Below are positions 43,091 to 51,871 of a stretch of DNA of 64,000 nucleotides, in pieces; position 1 is the first letter of the stretch; each line of letters opens with the position of its first letter. The notes beneath the pieces were generated by a model that ran no database searches, was not told where the DNA came from, and worked only from the letters and a program-made list of their open reading frames with translations. Source of the stretch: Candidatus Hydrogenedentes bacterium ADurb.Bin170 (lineage in GTDB: Bacteria > Hydrogenedentota > Hydrogenedentia > Hydrogenedentales > CAITNO01); assembly GCA_002070275.1 (NCBI GenBank), contig MWCY01000012.1:16109-80108 (forward strand). Direction: 5' to 3'. A program made the position numbers and the translations under genes.

Positions 43091-44387
43091 GGCAGCCTCT
43101 TTCAACGGTATAGGGTTGCACACCGGCAATCTGACCACGGTTACTTTCAAACCCGCCCCCGCCGACAGCGGAATTGTTTTCTGCCGGGTGGATCTGGAAG
43201 AAAAGCCGGTTGTTCCGGCGCTGCTCAATAATGTTGTGGACGTATCGCGGGGAACCACAATAGGCATCGGCGATGTTAAGATTCATACCATTGAACATGC
43301 CATGGCATGCTTTGCGGGGCTCGGGATCGATAACATCATCGTTGAAGTGGATGCCGATGAAATCCCCAATGGCGATGGCAGTTCCCTGCCAGTTATGGAC
43401 ACCCTTCTCTCTGCAGGCATTGTGGAGCTCGACAAAAAAAAGCGCTACATTACCGTCGATCACCCGATCTATTACCGCAAAGACGATGTGACGCTGAGCA
43501 TCCTGCCCTCGGAGGAGTTCAGGGTCAGTATGACCATTGATTACGACCACCCCGCCATCGGCACGCAATATGCCTCCTTTACCATCAATGAGGAGACCTT
43601 CAAAAATGAAATTGCGCCTGCACGGACTTTCTGTTTTCTCCGGGAAGTGAAGATGCTGCAGGAGGCGGGGCTGATTCAGGGCGGCAGTCTTGAAAGTGCG
43701 GTGCTTATCGGTGACGACGGAATCCTGAACGAAACCCTTCATTTTCAGGATGAATTTGTCCGCCATAAAATCCTTGATTTGCTCGGTGACACCTACCTGC
43801 TGGGCTCCCCGCTCAAAGGGCATATCATCGGAGTAAAATGCGGGCACGAGAAAAACGTCCTCTTTTCCAAGCAGATACAGAAAGTGTTCGCCAGCACACG
43901 GCCTGAATGTGAACTCAGTGCATACAGACAGCAGACCCGGCGCCAGCCGGCAATGCTCGAAGTCCAGAAAATCGGCAAAGTACTGCCGCATCGCTATCCT
44001 TTTCTTCTGGTCGACAAGATTCTGAGTTTTGACCCGCTGGTCAGTGCCACAGGCATTAAAAATGTGACGGTTAATGAACCCTTTCTGCAGGGGCACAGCC
44101 CTGAAATCCCGGTCATGCCCGCCGTACTGATCATTGAGGCCATGGCGCAGATGGGGGCTGTGCTGATTTTCGGAGATAACGGCGAACCCAACGGGCAAGT
44201 CGCTTTTCTCATGGGCGTTGAAAATGTCCGTTTTAAAAACACCGTGCTGCCGGGCGATCAAATGCTGCTTAAGGCGGATATGGTGCATTATCGGCCCAAT
44301 GCCTGCAAAATACGAACAACCGCCCTGGTAGATGATGCTGTTGCGGCGGAAGCGGTTATGTCTTTCGGGCTGACCCAGATCGAATAA
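43068..44387 (+). CDS. lpxC/fabZ: Bifunctional LpxC-FabZ fusion
   Basis: Residues 1-280 are the zinc deacetylase LpxC that makes the committed step of lipid A synthesis: zinc ligands His 77 in HTIEH, His 233 and Asp 237 in HKILD, and the catalytic His 260 in CGHEKN. Residues 300-439 are FabZ, the (3R)-hydroxyacyl-ACP dehydratase: LPHRYPFLLVD, QGHSPEIPVMPAVLIIEAMAQ (given in part) with His 343 and Glu 357. The usual FxMPG is MPA here. LpxC-FabZ fusions are known in Bacteroidetes and some other phyla. The fusion ties the two consumers of hydroxyacyl-ACP into one chain. lpxA would normally follow but is absent from the window. Confidence 0.95.
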   Translation: MKQKTIAKAASFNGIGLHTGNLTTVTFKPAPADSGIVFCRVDLEEKPVVPALLNNVVDVSRGTTIGIGDVKIHTIEHAMACFAGLGIDNIIVEVDADEIPNGDGSSLPVMDTLLSAGIVELDKKKRYITVDHPIYYRKDDVTLSILPSEEFRVSMTIDYDHPAIGTQYASFTINEETFKNEIAPARTFCFLREVKMLQEAGLIQGGSLESAVLIGDDGILNETLHFQDEFVRHKILDLLGDTYLLGSPLKGHIIGVKCGHEKNVLFSKQIQKVFASTRPECELSAYRQQTRRQPAMLEVQKIGKVLPHRYPFLLVDKILSFDPLVSATGIKNVTVNEPFLQGHSPEIPVMPAVLIIEAMAQMGAVLIFGDNGEPNGQVAFLMGVENVRFKNTVLPGDQMLLKADMVHYRPNACKIRTTALVDDAVAAEAVMSFGLTQIE

Positions 44388-44404
44388 AAAACTGGAACGC
44401 ACTT

Positions 44405-44656
44405 ATGCAGAAAATTATTGTCTACAGTGCTGACTTTTGCAGTGACTGTCAGCATTTACGCGCGTGGATGGATAAGGAAGGCATCGCCTACGAAGTCCGT
44501 GACATACGGAAGGATCCGGAACACGCCCGTACACTGGAAGAAAAAACCGGAAAACAGGGTGTTCCCTTTCTTATTATTGACGGGGAATGGAAACGCGGTT
44601 ACGAGCCGGGTAAAGCCTTCAGCGAAGCCTTTGCCCGCAGCCTTTTCAACCGCTGA
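44405..44656 (+). CDS. Glutaredoxin-like protein
   Basis: A small thiol-disulfide exchange protein of 83 residues. The redox motif is C12-S-D-C15 (FCSDCQHL), unlike the CPYC of classical glutaredoxins, and the fold is completed by GVPFLIIDGEW (cis-Pro) and a C-terminal helix. It starts 17 bp after the lpxC-fabZ stop, so it is probably co-transcribed. No signal peptide, hence cytoplasmic. Mycoredoxin/NrdH-like proteins have similar size. Confidence 0.8.
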   Translation: MQKIIVYSADFCSDCQHLRAWMDKEGIAYEVRDIRKDPEHARTLEEKTGKQGVPFLIIDGEWKRGYEPGKAFSEAFARSLFNR

Positions 44657-44735
44657 ATATACCGACCTGCTTTTCCATCCGGCGCCCTTTCACTTCCGCC
44701 AGGCGTCGGATCGCCACATGTGAAGGAGCTGCCTC

Positions 44736-46541
44736 ATGTACCGTTCTGTCTGTTTCTCCCCTGCCTGCCGCTGTCTTGCCCTTCTTGCCGCCTTTCTTCT
44801 CCTCCTGCCCTGCAGCTATGCTGACACTGACGCTGTCTCCGAAGTCATGACCCGGGTAACGGAAAGACTCCGGGAAGGCAGAGACGAAGCCGCTCTGGAT
44901 GCACTGGATCACGAAACCGTGCTGGCAGCACTGACTGCCGAGGAACGGCATGTACTTGCCACCGAATATTGGACTTTCTCCGTTTCTGCGCCGGCTGTCA
45001 TTTCTGTAGTGCGGCATATTGAACAGAAAACCGTACCTTTCTGGCTGACAGAAGAAGGCTTTCAGAAGACTGATCTGATCGTTCGTAATGAATTGGACAG
45101 TTACGAAGTCTGGCAGAAATCTTTTCCAGCCGGGAAAGTAGGTCTGGGCATTAACGGCTTTGAACGGCACAGACCCCATTATTTTGTCGCTGTGGGCGCA
45201 AAGCAGCCGGGCGATCAGATTACAGTCACGGACATCTGCCCTGAACCGCCCGCCCTGCTCTCTTTCGCCATCGGCTCTTTCACCTATGCCGATTGGGACG
45301 AACTGGTGCTCACAGAGGTGCCGGATGCGTTGAACGGTCAAATTCTCCTGCCCACTATCCGCGGTCGTGCCCGGGAAGCGGAAATTATCGGCGCTTTCCG
45401 CAAGAGTCCGTCCGTCGCCGGAGAAACGCCCGATCTGCTGACACTTACCTGGAGCGGCGAGCCGAAAACCACTCAGGCAATCCAATGGCGCACTGCCCCC
45501 GGTGTGGAAAATTCGGGTGTTTATGTGCGCAAGCAGAAGGATACAGAAGCACAAGCGTGGGCGTTTACACCCGCCACTGCTGTAAAACTGGAAGACCGCA
45601 ATATTCTGAATAATGTCAAAGTACTCTGGCATACCGCCGAAGTTGTCGGGCTGGAACCGGACACTCTTTATGAATACGCACCTGGAACGGCAGACCTGCT
45701 TCCGGACAAAGCAGCTGCTTCTTTCAGGACAGCACCGGACGCTTCGAATCAGTTTTCTTTTCTTTGGGTGAGCGACAACCACTCAAGGCCTGACAGCGTC
45801 CCGCTGATCGAGCAGGCGCACCGCCGCCATCCCGATGCCGCCTTTCTCGCTATTTCCGGAGATCTGATCGGTACGGGACAGCATCGCGACGATTGGGAAC
45901 GGCTTTTCACGCTGTATAGCGATTTTATTACCACACTGCCACTGGTACCCGCTATCGGCAACCATGACACGATCGACGGTCTCGGATCCACCTTGTACCG
46001 CACTCTGTTTCGCCTGCCGGACAATGGCCCTGCCGGGCTGCACCGGGGCCAAAGCTACAGCCTCGAATACGGAGGGCTGCTGCAGCTGATTTCTGTCGAT
46101 TCCACCGACACGATTTCGGGTCAGTCTGCGTGGCTAGAAGAAACACTCAGTCACTCGAAGGCCCCCTGGAAAGTGGTTCAGTTCCATTTCCCTCCCTACG
46201 CACCCGACGAGGACTACCCTGAAATTCGCAGCCTCTGGGGTGCTCTTTTCGATAAGTACCATGTGGACATTGTGCTCTCAGGGCATGTGCATTACTATTT
46301 GAGAACTTTTCCCATGGCTGGAGAAAAGCCTGTAGAAAGCCCCGGCAACGGTACGGTTTATCTGGTTTCAGTCGCTGTGAACGGAAGAGAACAGGGAGAT
46401 CCGGCGCCGGACTACGCCGCTGTTTTCAAAAAAGACGGCATCGCCACCTGCCAGGCTTTCACTGTATCAGCGCATACACTGACCATGAATGCGTATACTG
46501 CCGACGGTTCCGTGTATGACTCTTTTGCTCTGCAAAAATAA
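44736..46541 (+). CDS. Secreted metallophosphoesterase, purple-acid-phosphatase-like
   Basis: A signal peptide (residues 1-30, ending SYA) is followed by about 200 residues of unassigned N-terminal domain, a fibronectin-like domain typical of purple acid phosphatases (about 235-330), and a calcineurin-type metallophosphatase domain. That domain has the metal-binding set SDNHS (D-x-H), SGDLIG, GNHD, QFHFPPY and SGHVHYY. 601 residues. AAGGAGC lies 8 bases before ATG 44736. It probably hydrolyses phosphomonoesters or diesters in the periplasm. It is closely followed by a glycoside hydrolase gene (21 bp), so the two may form an operon. Confidence 0.88.
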   Translation: MYRSVCFSPACRCLALLAAFLLLLPCSYADTDAVSEVMTRVTERLREGRDEAALDALDHETVLAALTAEERHVLATEYWTFSVSAPAVISVVRHIEQKTVPFWLTEEGFQKTDLIVRNELDSYEVWQKSFPAGKVGLGINGFERHRPHYFVAVGAKQPGDQITVTDICPEPPALLSFAIGSFTYADWDELVLTEVPDALNGQILLPTIRGRAREAEIIGAFRKSPSVAGETPDLLTLTWSGEPKTTQAIQWRTAPGVENSGVYVRKQKDTEAQAWAFTPATAVKLEDRNILNNVKVLWHTAEVVGLEPDTLYEYAPGTADLLPDKAAASFRTAPDASNQFSFLWVSDNHSRPDSVPLIEQAHRRHPDAAFLAISGDLIGTGQHRDDWERLFTLYSDFITTLPLVPAIGNHDTIDGLGSTLYRTLFRLPDNGPAGLHRGQSYSLEYGGLLQLISVDSTDTISGQSAWLEETLSHSKAPWKVVQFHFPPYAPDEDYPEIRSLWGALFDKYHVDIVLSGHVHYYLRTFPMAGEKPVESPGNGTVYLVSVAVNGREQGDPAPDYAAVFKKDGIATCQAFTVSAHTLTMNAYTADGSVYDSFALQK

Positions 46542-46562
46542 AGCCCGCTGAAAGCAGCTCTT

Positions 46563-47798
46563 ATGTATGATTCGATGAAGCGCACAGGTAAGATGTGTCT
46601 TATAGCGACTGTCCTGCTGCTGGCGGGGGGCCTGCCGGATCCGGCAGCAGCTGAAACTGCCCGGGACGTGGTTCGGCTTGCCGTTAATGAGGACGGTATT
46701 GTAACCCTTGACGGAAAGCCCTGGCGAGGTGTCGGTGTAAATTTTTTCTCCGCATTCCGGCGCACTCTGGACAACCCCGAAGACACTTCCTATACCGCCT
46801 CCTTTCAGGAACTCGCCGCTTTTCATATTCCTTTTGTCCGCTTTATGTGTGGCGGTTTTTTCCCTGCCGAATGGAAGCAGTATCTGGAGGACAAGGAAGG
46901 GTACTTTGCACGGCTTGATGGTGTTGTGGAAGCGGCTGAAAAAGCCGGTATCGGGCTCATTCCCAGCGTGTTCTGGTTTTATGCCGGCGTGCCGGATACA
47001 GTGGGCGAGCCTGTAAATCAGATTGGAAATCCGCACAGCAAAACGGCTGATTTCATGCGCACCTACCTCACCGATCTGGTGACGCGTTATGCTTCCCGCC
47101 CGTCCATTTGGGCTTGGGAAGTCGGCAACGAATACAATCTCGCGGCTGATTTGCCCAATGCGGCGGATCACCTGCCCATGCGGGCACCATCAAGAGGCAC
47201 CCCCTCTGAGCGGACTATGGCAGATGCAATCTCAAGCGCTGATATCCTGGCGGCAATGCAGCTTTTCGTAGACACTGTCAGCCCGCTGGATCCTCACCGC
47301 CTCCTGACTTCGGGGCACTCCATCCTCCGACCTTCCCAGTACCACCAGCGCATCGAAAACTCCTGGAAACGCGACACAACGGCGCAGTACTGCAGAGAGC
47401 TGCTGCGCAGTCACCCCGAGCCTTTTAAGCTTATCTCCGTCCATCTTTATCCCGAAGCGCAGACAAGCGGTTATTTCAATCTTCCTTTCTGCTCCTATGA
47501 GCATCATCTTGCCACACTCATCGCCACGGCTGCCCCTGCAGGAAAAGCGGTGTTTGTGGGAGAGTTCGGCGCGGCCAGTCTCGAAGAAACATCCGGCGTC
47601 GAAGGGGCACAAGAAAATTTCTATCAGCTCTTAAAAGCCATTGAAACCAGCGGGGTGCCTCTTGCCGCCCTCTGGGTTTACGATTTTCCCTATCAGGAAA
47701 AATCCTGCAATGTCACTTCTTCCAATGCCCGTTCTTATCAGCTTGAAGCATTAAAAGAACTGAATTTACGCCTACAGGCCCCCGGGCAGACCCCCTGA
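46563..47798 (+). CDS. Secreted GH5-like glycoside hydrolase (mannanase/cellulase clan)
   Basis: A signal peptide (ending PAAA near residue 30) is followed by a single TIM-barrel domain of clan GH-A. The acid/base Glu 190 is in WEVGNEYN and the nucleophile Glu 334 is in VFVGEFGA; both follow the expected beta-strand ends. RFMCGGFFPAEW and SVHLYPE support the fold. The closest match in layout is the GH5 mannanase-like group. The substrate is uncertain. 411 residues with no binding module. It begins 21 bp after the phosphoesterase stop; an alternative start is ATG 46575. Confidence 0.82.
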   Translation: MYDSMKRTGKMCLIATVLLLAGGLPDPAAAETARDVVRLAVNEDGIVTLDGKPWRGVGVNFFSAFRRTLDNPEDTSYTASFQELAAFHIPFVRFMCGGFFPAEWKQYLEDKEGYFARLDGVVEAAEKAGIGLIPSVFWFYAGVPDTVGEPVNQIGNPHSKTADFMRTYLTDLVTRYASRPSIWAWEVGNEYNLAADLPNAADHLPMRAPSRGTPSERTMADAISSADILAAMQLFVDTVSPLDPHRLLTSGHSILRPSQYHQRIENSWKRDTTAQYCRELLRSHPEPFKLISVHLYPEAQTSGYFNLPFCSYEHHLATLIATAAPAGKAVFVGEFGAASLEETSGVEGAQENFYQLLKAIETSGVPLAALWVYDFPYQEKSCNVTSSNARSYQLEALKELNLRLQAPGQTP

Positions 47799-47885
47799 TT
47801 GCGCTGAATAGTGGGGGTCATTTATTCTTTTTCTGCTGTGCCTCCTGTCCGGTTTTTCTAATACAGAGTAAAAAGATCGGCTTAC

Positions 47886-47914
47886 TTGACTTTTGCCGGA
47901 ACCTGTGGTATACT
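47886..47914 (+). promoter_or_regulatory. Strong promoter of the Cys-rich protein genes
   Basis: TTGACT (47886-47891), a 17-base spacer, TGG-TATACT ending at 47914. One of the best promoter matches in the window, 36 bases upstream of the ATG at 47951. Confidence 0.7.
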
Positions 47915-47950
47915 CCCTACAGAGCAGTAAAACAAAGAAGGATGTAAAAG

Positions 47951-48403
47951 ATGGTTGCGAAGCGTACATTGGTCTTTTTGATCGCCTGTACCAGTGCGCT
48001 GCTGCCCTATGCTTCCATGCTGTGGTGCGCCTGTGCGGAAGACTGCCTCCATTGCACAGAAACTGTTCACAACTGCCACGCTCCGGAAGCAACGCCCGAG
48101 CACACCGGCGGATCCTGCTGTGACAGCAAAATGCCGTCTGCTGATTCTGTGCCGGCAGACACCGATTATGAGGGCAGGCCCGTTGCCGGCACCCAATGCG
48201 CATGCGGGCATGGCAGCACCGAAACAAACTGGCTCGCAACCATTCCTGCGACACGCAAAAGCCAGATCAACAATCTGACAGCCATTACCAGCCCGCCCGT
48301 GGCTGACCCGTCTACGCATATGGTGTCGGGTGTTTCTGAAAGCCCCCGCCCTGTTCATACAGCCTCAGCGCCCCATGTCCTGCATTGTGTTTTCCTGTGT
48401 TGA
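47951..48403 (+). CDS. Exported Cys/His-rich protein of unknown function
   Basis: 150 residues with an N-terminal signal or anchor (VAKRTLVFLIACTSALLPYASMLW, given in part) followed by Cys-rich motifs CACAEDCLHC, HNCH, CC and CACGHG. A Pro/Ser/Thr-rich tail ends in HCVFLC. I do not recognise the family. The pattern of CxC, CxxC and His suggests metal (copper or zinc) binding in the periplasm. AAGGATG precedes the ATG. It is driven by a strong promoter and lies directly upstream of a metallothionein-like gene, which strengthens a metal-handling role by association. Confidence 0.65.
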   Translation: MVAKRTLVFLIACTSALLPYASMLWCACAEDCLHCTETVHNCHAPEATPEHTGGSCCDSKMPSADSVPADTDYEGRPVAGTQCACGHGSTETNWLATIPATRKSQINNLTAITSPPVADPSTHMVSGVSESPRPVHTASAPHVLHCVFLC

Positions 48404-48497
48404 TTTTGTGTGTCTGAACTTTTCCAGATCGTTATTTCTTTCACTTCAAACACCAAAATTCTCGTTTACTCTTGAGTTCAACAAAAGGAAAATACTC

Positions 48498-48941
48498 ATG
48501 ACCAAGAAAACACTGATACTGCTTCCCCTTTTCCTCCTTGCCCTTTCCCTGAGCCCGGCACTGCTGCCTACCGCAGCCGCCGACGCCAAAGCCTGTTGCT
48601 GCGGCGACAACTGCAAATGTCCCGCCGATGCCTGCAAATGCGCCGATCAGTGCAAATGTCCTGCCGGTGCATGTGAATGCCCTGCAGGTACCTGCAAAGT
48701 GGCTGATGCCTGCAAATGCCCTGCCGGTGCATGTGAATGCCCCGCTGATGCGTGCAAAAGCGCTGACAACTGTGCGGCTGCCAAGAGCTGCAAATGCCCT
48801 GCTGATGCCTGTTCATCAGCCTGCCAGGACAAGTGCACAGCCTCTTCGAAGGGCGGATGTTCCGAGAAGTGCGTCGCTTCCACGGGCACAAAGCCATGCT
48901 GCCCTGCCGGAAGTGCCTGCCCGGTTAAAGATGCCGCATAA
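48498..48941 (+). CDS. Secreted metallothionein-like Cys-repeat protein
   Basis: The start at 48498 is chosen for AAAGGA upstream and a clear signal peptide (MTKKTLILLPLFLLALSLSP...AAADA); an ATG at 48330 would precede it by 56 unlikely residues. The mature chain has 28 Cys among about 118 residues, in a repeat of the form C-K-C-P-A-(D/G)-A-C-(K/E)-C. This is the CxC spacing of metallothioneins, but bacterial metallothioneins are normally cytoplasmic and shorter. A metal-binding or disulfide-rich envelope protein is most likely. A good terminator follows at 48972. Confidence 0.72.
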   Translation: MTKKTLILLPLFLLALSLSPALLPTAAADAKACCCGDNCKCPADACKCADQCKCPAGACECPAGTCKVADACKCPAGACECPADACKSADNCAAAKSCKCPADACSSACQDKCTASSKGGCSEKCVASTGTKPCCPAGSACPVKDAA

Positions 48942-48971
48942 GTAAGCTCTCTCCTCCCCTGTAACTCTCCG

Positions 48972-49009
48972 GGGCGCAGTTCCGTACGGGGCTGCGCCCT
49001 CCTTTTTAT
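48972..49009 (+). terminator. Terminator of the metallothionein-like gene
   Basis: GGGCGCAG (48972-48979) pairs with CTGCGCCC (48992-48999), followed by TCCTTTTTAT. It also overlaps the end of the convergent glycosyltransferase gene. Confidence 0.8.
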
Positions 49010-50235
49010 CCCTCCAGTATTTCGCGGACAGCATCAAAGACCTGATCCGGGGTAATCTGCAAAACACACTGGTTGTTCCGACAGGGAGAAAGCCTGTAGT
49101 TCATGGGGGAAAAGCAGGGGCTGCACGTCAGGTGCCTGTAAATTAATTTCATGCGCGAACTGAGCGGGCTGTACAAATCAGGTGTTTCCGGGCCGAAAAG
49201 GATCACTCCGGCAAGATCGGTCAACGCTGCAAAATGAGCGGGCCCGCTGTCTGTGGAAACCAGTACGCGGCACACAGTCATGAGCGCAAGGAGACCGCGA
49301 AGGCTTAATACACCGGCAAGGCTGATGGCGCCGTCGCCAATCTCCCGTGCCATGGCTTCACAGGCTGCTTTTTCGTTTTCCAGTCCTGTAATAAGAATCG
49401 TTGCTTCCGGATAGGACTGCAAAATTTTTCTGCCCAATGCGACAAAGGAACTGTCGGGCCATTTGCGAACAGGCAGCTCGTCCAGGCATTTCGGATTAAA
49501 GAGGATGAGCGTATCCTTGGCAGCCGTCTCTTCCGTCCATCCGGGCAGACGGGTCTTAAGCAGCCGGAACGCCTCTTCCCTGTCCTCCGGGGCGGGCTGA
49601 AATTGTGGAAGTGCCTCCCACAGTTCCGGTATCGGCTCTTTCAAAAGAGGCGTGTCCGCCGGATCGGCAAAAGCAGCACAGACGAGCACTTCAAAGGTCT
49701 GAGAAGTGTGGATATACGGGTTATATTGAACCTTATGCGTCACCAGATTCCCGCGGTAAGGCCCTTCACTGTTGAAACGATGCAGTCCCACCCTTCGCCG
49801 CGCCCCGCTGAACCAGGCTATGATAATGGAGATCCGGGCAAAAATCTCCAGGTCAATCGCTGTGTCGATTTTCAGCCTGCGCAGCTGGAAGACAGCGTGA
49901 GTCAGTCCAGCCGCAAAGGAAAACAGAGAACGGTCATCAACAGTGAAAACATTTTCCCGGGGCAGCACGTCCAGAATATCCAGGATCACTCTATTTTTAC
50001 GCAGACAGAAAAAATACACATTTTCCCGGCCCACTGCATCCACAGCGCGTTTCAGGGCAGGCAGGGCGAGGATAATGGCGCCCTGTTCCACGGGCTTTAC
50101 AAAAAGAATTTTGCCCGGAGCGGCGCTGTCTCCTTTTTTTTGAAAAACACGGCGTATTTTCTCCACTTGCGAAAAAAGAAAGCAGAGGATTTTGCCGATA
50201 TAACGATCCAGCATATGTTCGAAATAGTTATTCAT
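49006..50235 (-). CDS. Glycosyltransferase family 9 (heptosyltransferase-like)
   Basis: Adds heptose or another sugar to LPS core or a surface glycan. The GT9 pattern is visible: KILFVKPVEQGAIILALPALK at the N terminus (given in full to 20), FNPKCLDELPVRKWPDSSFVAL, STDSGPAHFAALTDL, LFGPETPDLYSPL and the Cys-rich CSPC...C...C end shared by many heptosyltransferase-like proteins. 409 residues, longer than typical WaaC/WaaF (about 330-350) because of an N-terminal helix-rich extension. Last gene of the minus-strand group rfbC, epimerase, GT9. Confidence 0.88.
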   Translation of the reverse strand: MNNYFEHMLDRYIGKILCFLFSQVEKIRRVFQKKGDSAAPGKILFVKPVEQGAIILALPALKRAVDAVGRENVYFFCLRKNRVILDILDVLPRENVFTVDDRSLFSFAAGLTHAVFQLRRLKIDTAIDLEIFARISIIIAWFSGARRRVGLHRFNSEGPYRGNLVTHKVQYNPYIHTSQTFEVLVCAAFADPADTPLLKEPIPELWEALPQFQPAPEDREEAFRLLKTRLPGWTEETAAKDTLILFNPKCLDELPVRKWPDSSFVALGRKILQSYPEATILITGLENEKAACEAMAREIGDGAISLAGVLSLRGLLALMTVCRVLVSTDSGPAHFAALTDLAGVILFGPETPDLYSPLSSRMKLIYRHLTCSPCFSPMNYRLSPCRNNQCVLQITPDQVFDAVREILEG

Positions 50236-50259
50236 GGGTTATTGCAAAAGTATTTCCGT

Positions 50260-51222
50260 CTAAGCGTCTGCAGCAAGCGCCTTGAACACCTGTATGTTAT
50301 AAAATTCCCGTTTTATAAAATCGCCATAAGCATCCCGATGCCCGGCAAGAGACTGCACCATCTCCGCGATCCCGAAGCGCGGATTGAAGCCCAGCTGCGC
50401 ACGTGCTTTTTCGCTGGACACTTTATAATTACGCAGATCCGCTATGCGGTTCATCTCTATTTCCACCTGAATGCCGTATATTGATTCCACTTCCTTACGA
50501 ACGGCTTTTGCCACATCACCTATCGTAAAATTATCGTATGCCACATTAAAGACACCGCTGACTTCAGCAGGCGCCTCGACAGCCCGGACAAAGGCTTCTG
50601 CCGTGTCCCGCACATCAATCAGAGGACGCCAGATATCCGGATGATTCACTCTTATTTTTTTCTCGGTCACCGCCGTTTTAAACATGGTGTTCACGATCAG
50701 ATCAAAACGCATTCTCGGGCTGTAGCCGTTTACGGTCCCCTGCCGCAGGGCAATGGCTGAAAAATGTTCACTCTGCTCCTGAAGCACGCCGCGCTCTCCC
50801 AGGAGTTTGGAAATGCCATAGGGATAGGCACAAACAGCCGGAGATTCTTCATCGTAAAGCGTGTCGACTGTATACCCGTACACGGAACAGGAGGAGGCAT
50901 AAATAAAACGGGACAGTCCCGCCTGTTTTGCTCTGAATGCAAGATAAGCGGGCAGGGCGCCATTATGGATAAAGTTCATGGCGGGATCAAATTCCGCCAT
51001 GGGATCATTGCTCAATCCGGCAAGAAATATCAGCTGGTCATATGCTTCGAGATCTTCGGGCACCACGGTAAACAAATCCCGGCGGGTCACAGGTATATCC
51101 GATGGCAGCTGGTTGCCGAACCAGCATAGGTCCACCACGTCCACCTCATGCCCCCGTGCCTGAAGCATGGGAGACAAAACAGAGCCTATGTATCCGGCTC
51201 CGCCTGCAATCATCAGTTTCAT
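50260..51222 (-). CDS. NAD-dependent epimerase/dehydratase (nucleotide-sugar SDR)
   Basis: Rossmann motif MKLMIAGGAGYIGS at the N terminus, active-site Ser region (YASSCSVYG) and Y-G-I-S-K catalytic pair, followed by RQGTVNGYSPRMRFDLIVN, and a C-terminal substrate-binding lobe. 320 residues. It lies between rfbC and a GT9 gene, so it probably builds a deoxy or epimerised sugar for a surface polysaccharide. The exact reaction cannot be told; GDP- or dTDP-sugar 4-reductases and epimerases share these motifs. 24 bp separate it from the GT9 gene. Confidence 0.87.
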   Translation of the reverse strand: MKLMIAGGAGYIGSVLSPMLQARGHEVDVVDLCWFGNQLPSDIPVTRRDLFTVVPEDLEAYDQLIFLAGLSNDPMAEFDPAMNFIHNGALPAYLAFRAKQAGLSRFIYASSCSVYGYTVDTLYDEESPAVCAYPYGISKLLGERGVLQEQSEHFSAIALRQGTVNGYSPRMRFDLIVNTMFKTAVTEKKIRVNHPDIWRPLIDVRDTAEAFVRAVEAPAEVSGVFNVAYDNFTIGDVAKAVRKEVESIYGIQVEIEMNRIADLRNYKVSSEKARAQLGFNPRFGIAEMVQSLAGHRDAYGDFIKREFYNIQVFKALAADA

Positions 51223-51298
51223 TTATTTCGTTCTCCCTGTCAAATACTTCAGAAAATTTCAAAACGGAAAACACAGCAAAAAGCATGAAAGCGGCCGG

Positions 51299-51871
51299 TC
51301 AGGCACCGTCACTATAATGAAAGTTGGTCTCCGCATCACAGAATAAAGGTGCCGCTGCATCTTTTTCAGAAAGGCTTGTCACAGATACGGGCCATTCAAT
51401 CCCGAGTTCCGGGTCATTGTACCGAAGTGCACGCTCAGCCTCCGGACGGTAAAAAGAAGTGCATTTGTAATACATGCGTGTATCATCTTCAAGAGCAAGA
51501 AATCCGTGGGCAAAACCGGGCGGCGCAAAAAGCCACCTCGGATCTGCAGCTTCCAGATGACGGCCCATCCATTTCCCATAGGTCGGGGAGCCGGAGCGCA
51601 GATCAACCAGTACATCAAAGGCGGCACCGGTCAGTACCCGCATTAATTTCCCCATGCCCCACGGGTGCAGCTGATAGTGCATTCCGCGAAGCACCCCTTT
51701 AGCCGAAAGACTCAGATTGTCCTGAACAAACTGCTCATGAAAGCCCGCTTCCGCCCAGCGTTCGCGGTTATAGGCCTCTGTAAAAAAACCGCGCTCATCG
51801 GCAAAAACAGGCGCTACAATCTCCACCACACCTGCCAGCGGGGCAGCGTAAATTTTGATGCGTCGCGGCAC
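51299..51871 (-). CDS. rfbC: dTDP-4-dehydrorhamnose 3,5-epimerase (RfbC/RmlC)
   Basis: Third step of dTDP-L-rhamnose synthesis. The cupin fold shows GVVEIVAPVFADERGFFTEAY (first 20 given in part), GVLRGMHYQ with the catalytic His, VLVDLRSGSPTYGKW, and WLFAPPGFAHGFLALEDDTRMYYKC. The GTG start at 51871 (MPRRIKIYAAPLAGVVE) gives 190 residues, the normal length. An in-frame ATG at 51994 would add 41 residues not found in this family. rfbA, rfbB and rfbD are absent here, so dTDP-sugar synthesis must be completed by genes elsewhere. Confidence 0.9.
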   Translation of the reverse strand: MPRRIKIYAAPLAGVVEIVAPVFADERGFFTEAYNRERWAEAGFHEQFVQDNLSLSAKGVLRGMHYQLHPWGMGKLMRVLTGAAFDVLVDLRSGSPTYGKWMGRHLEAADPRWLFAPPGFAHGFLALEDDTRMYYKCTSFYRPEAERALRYNDPELGIEWPVSVTSLSEKDAAAPLFCDAETNFHYSDGA

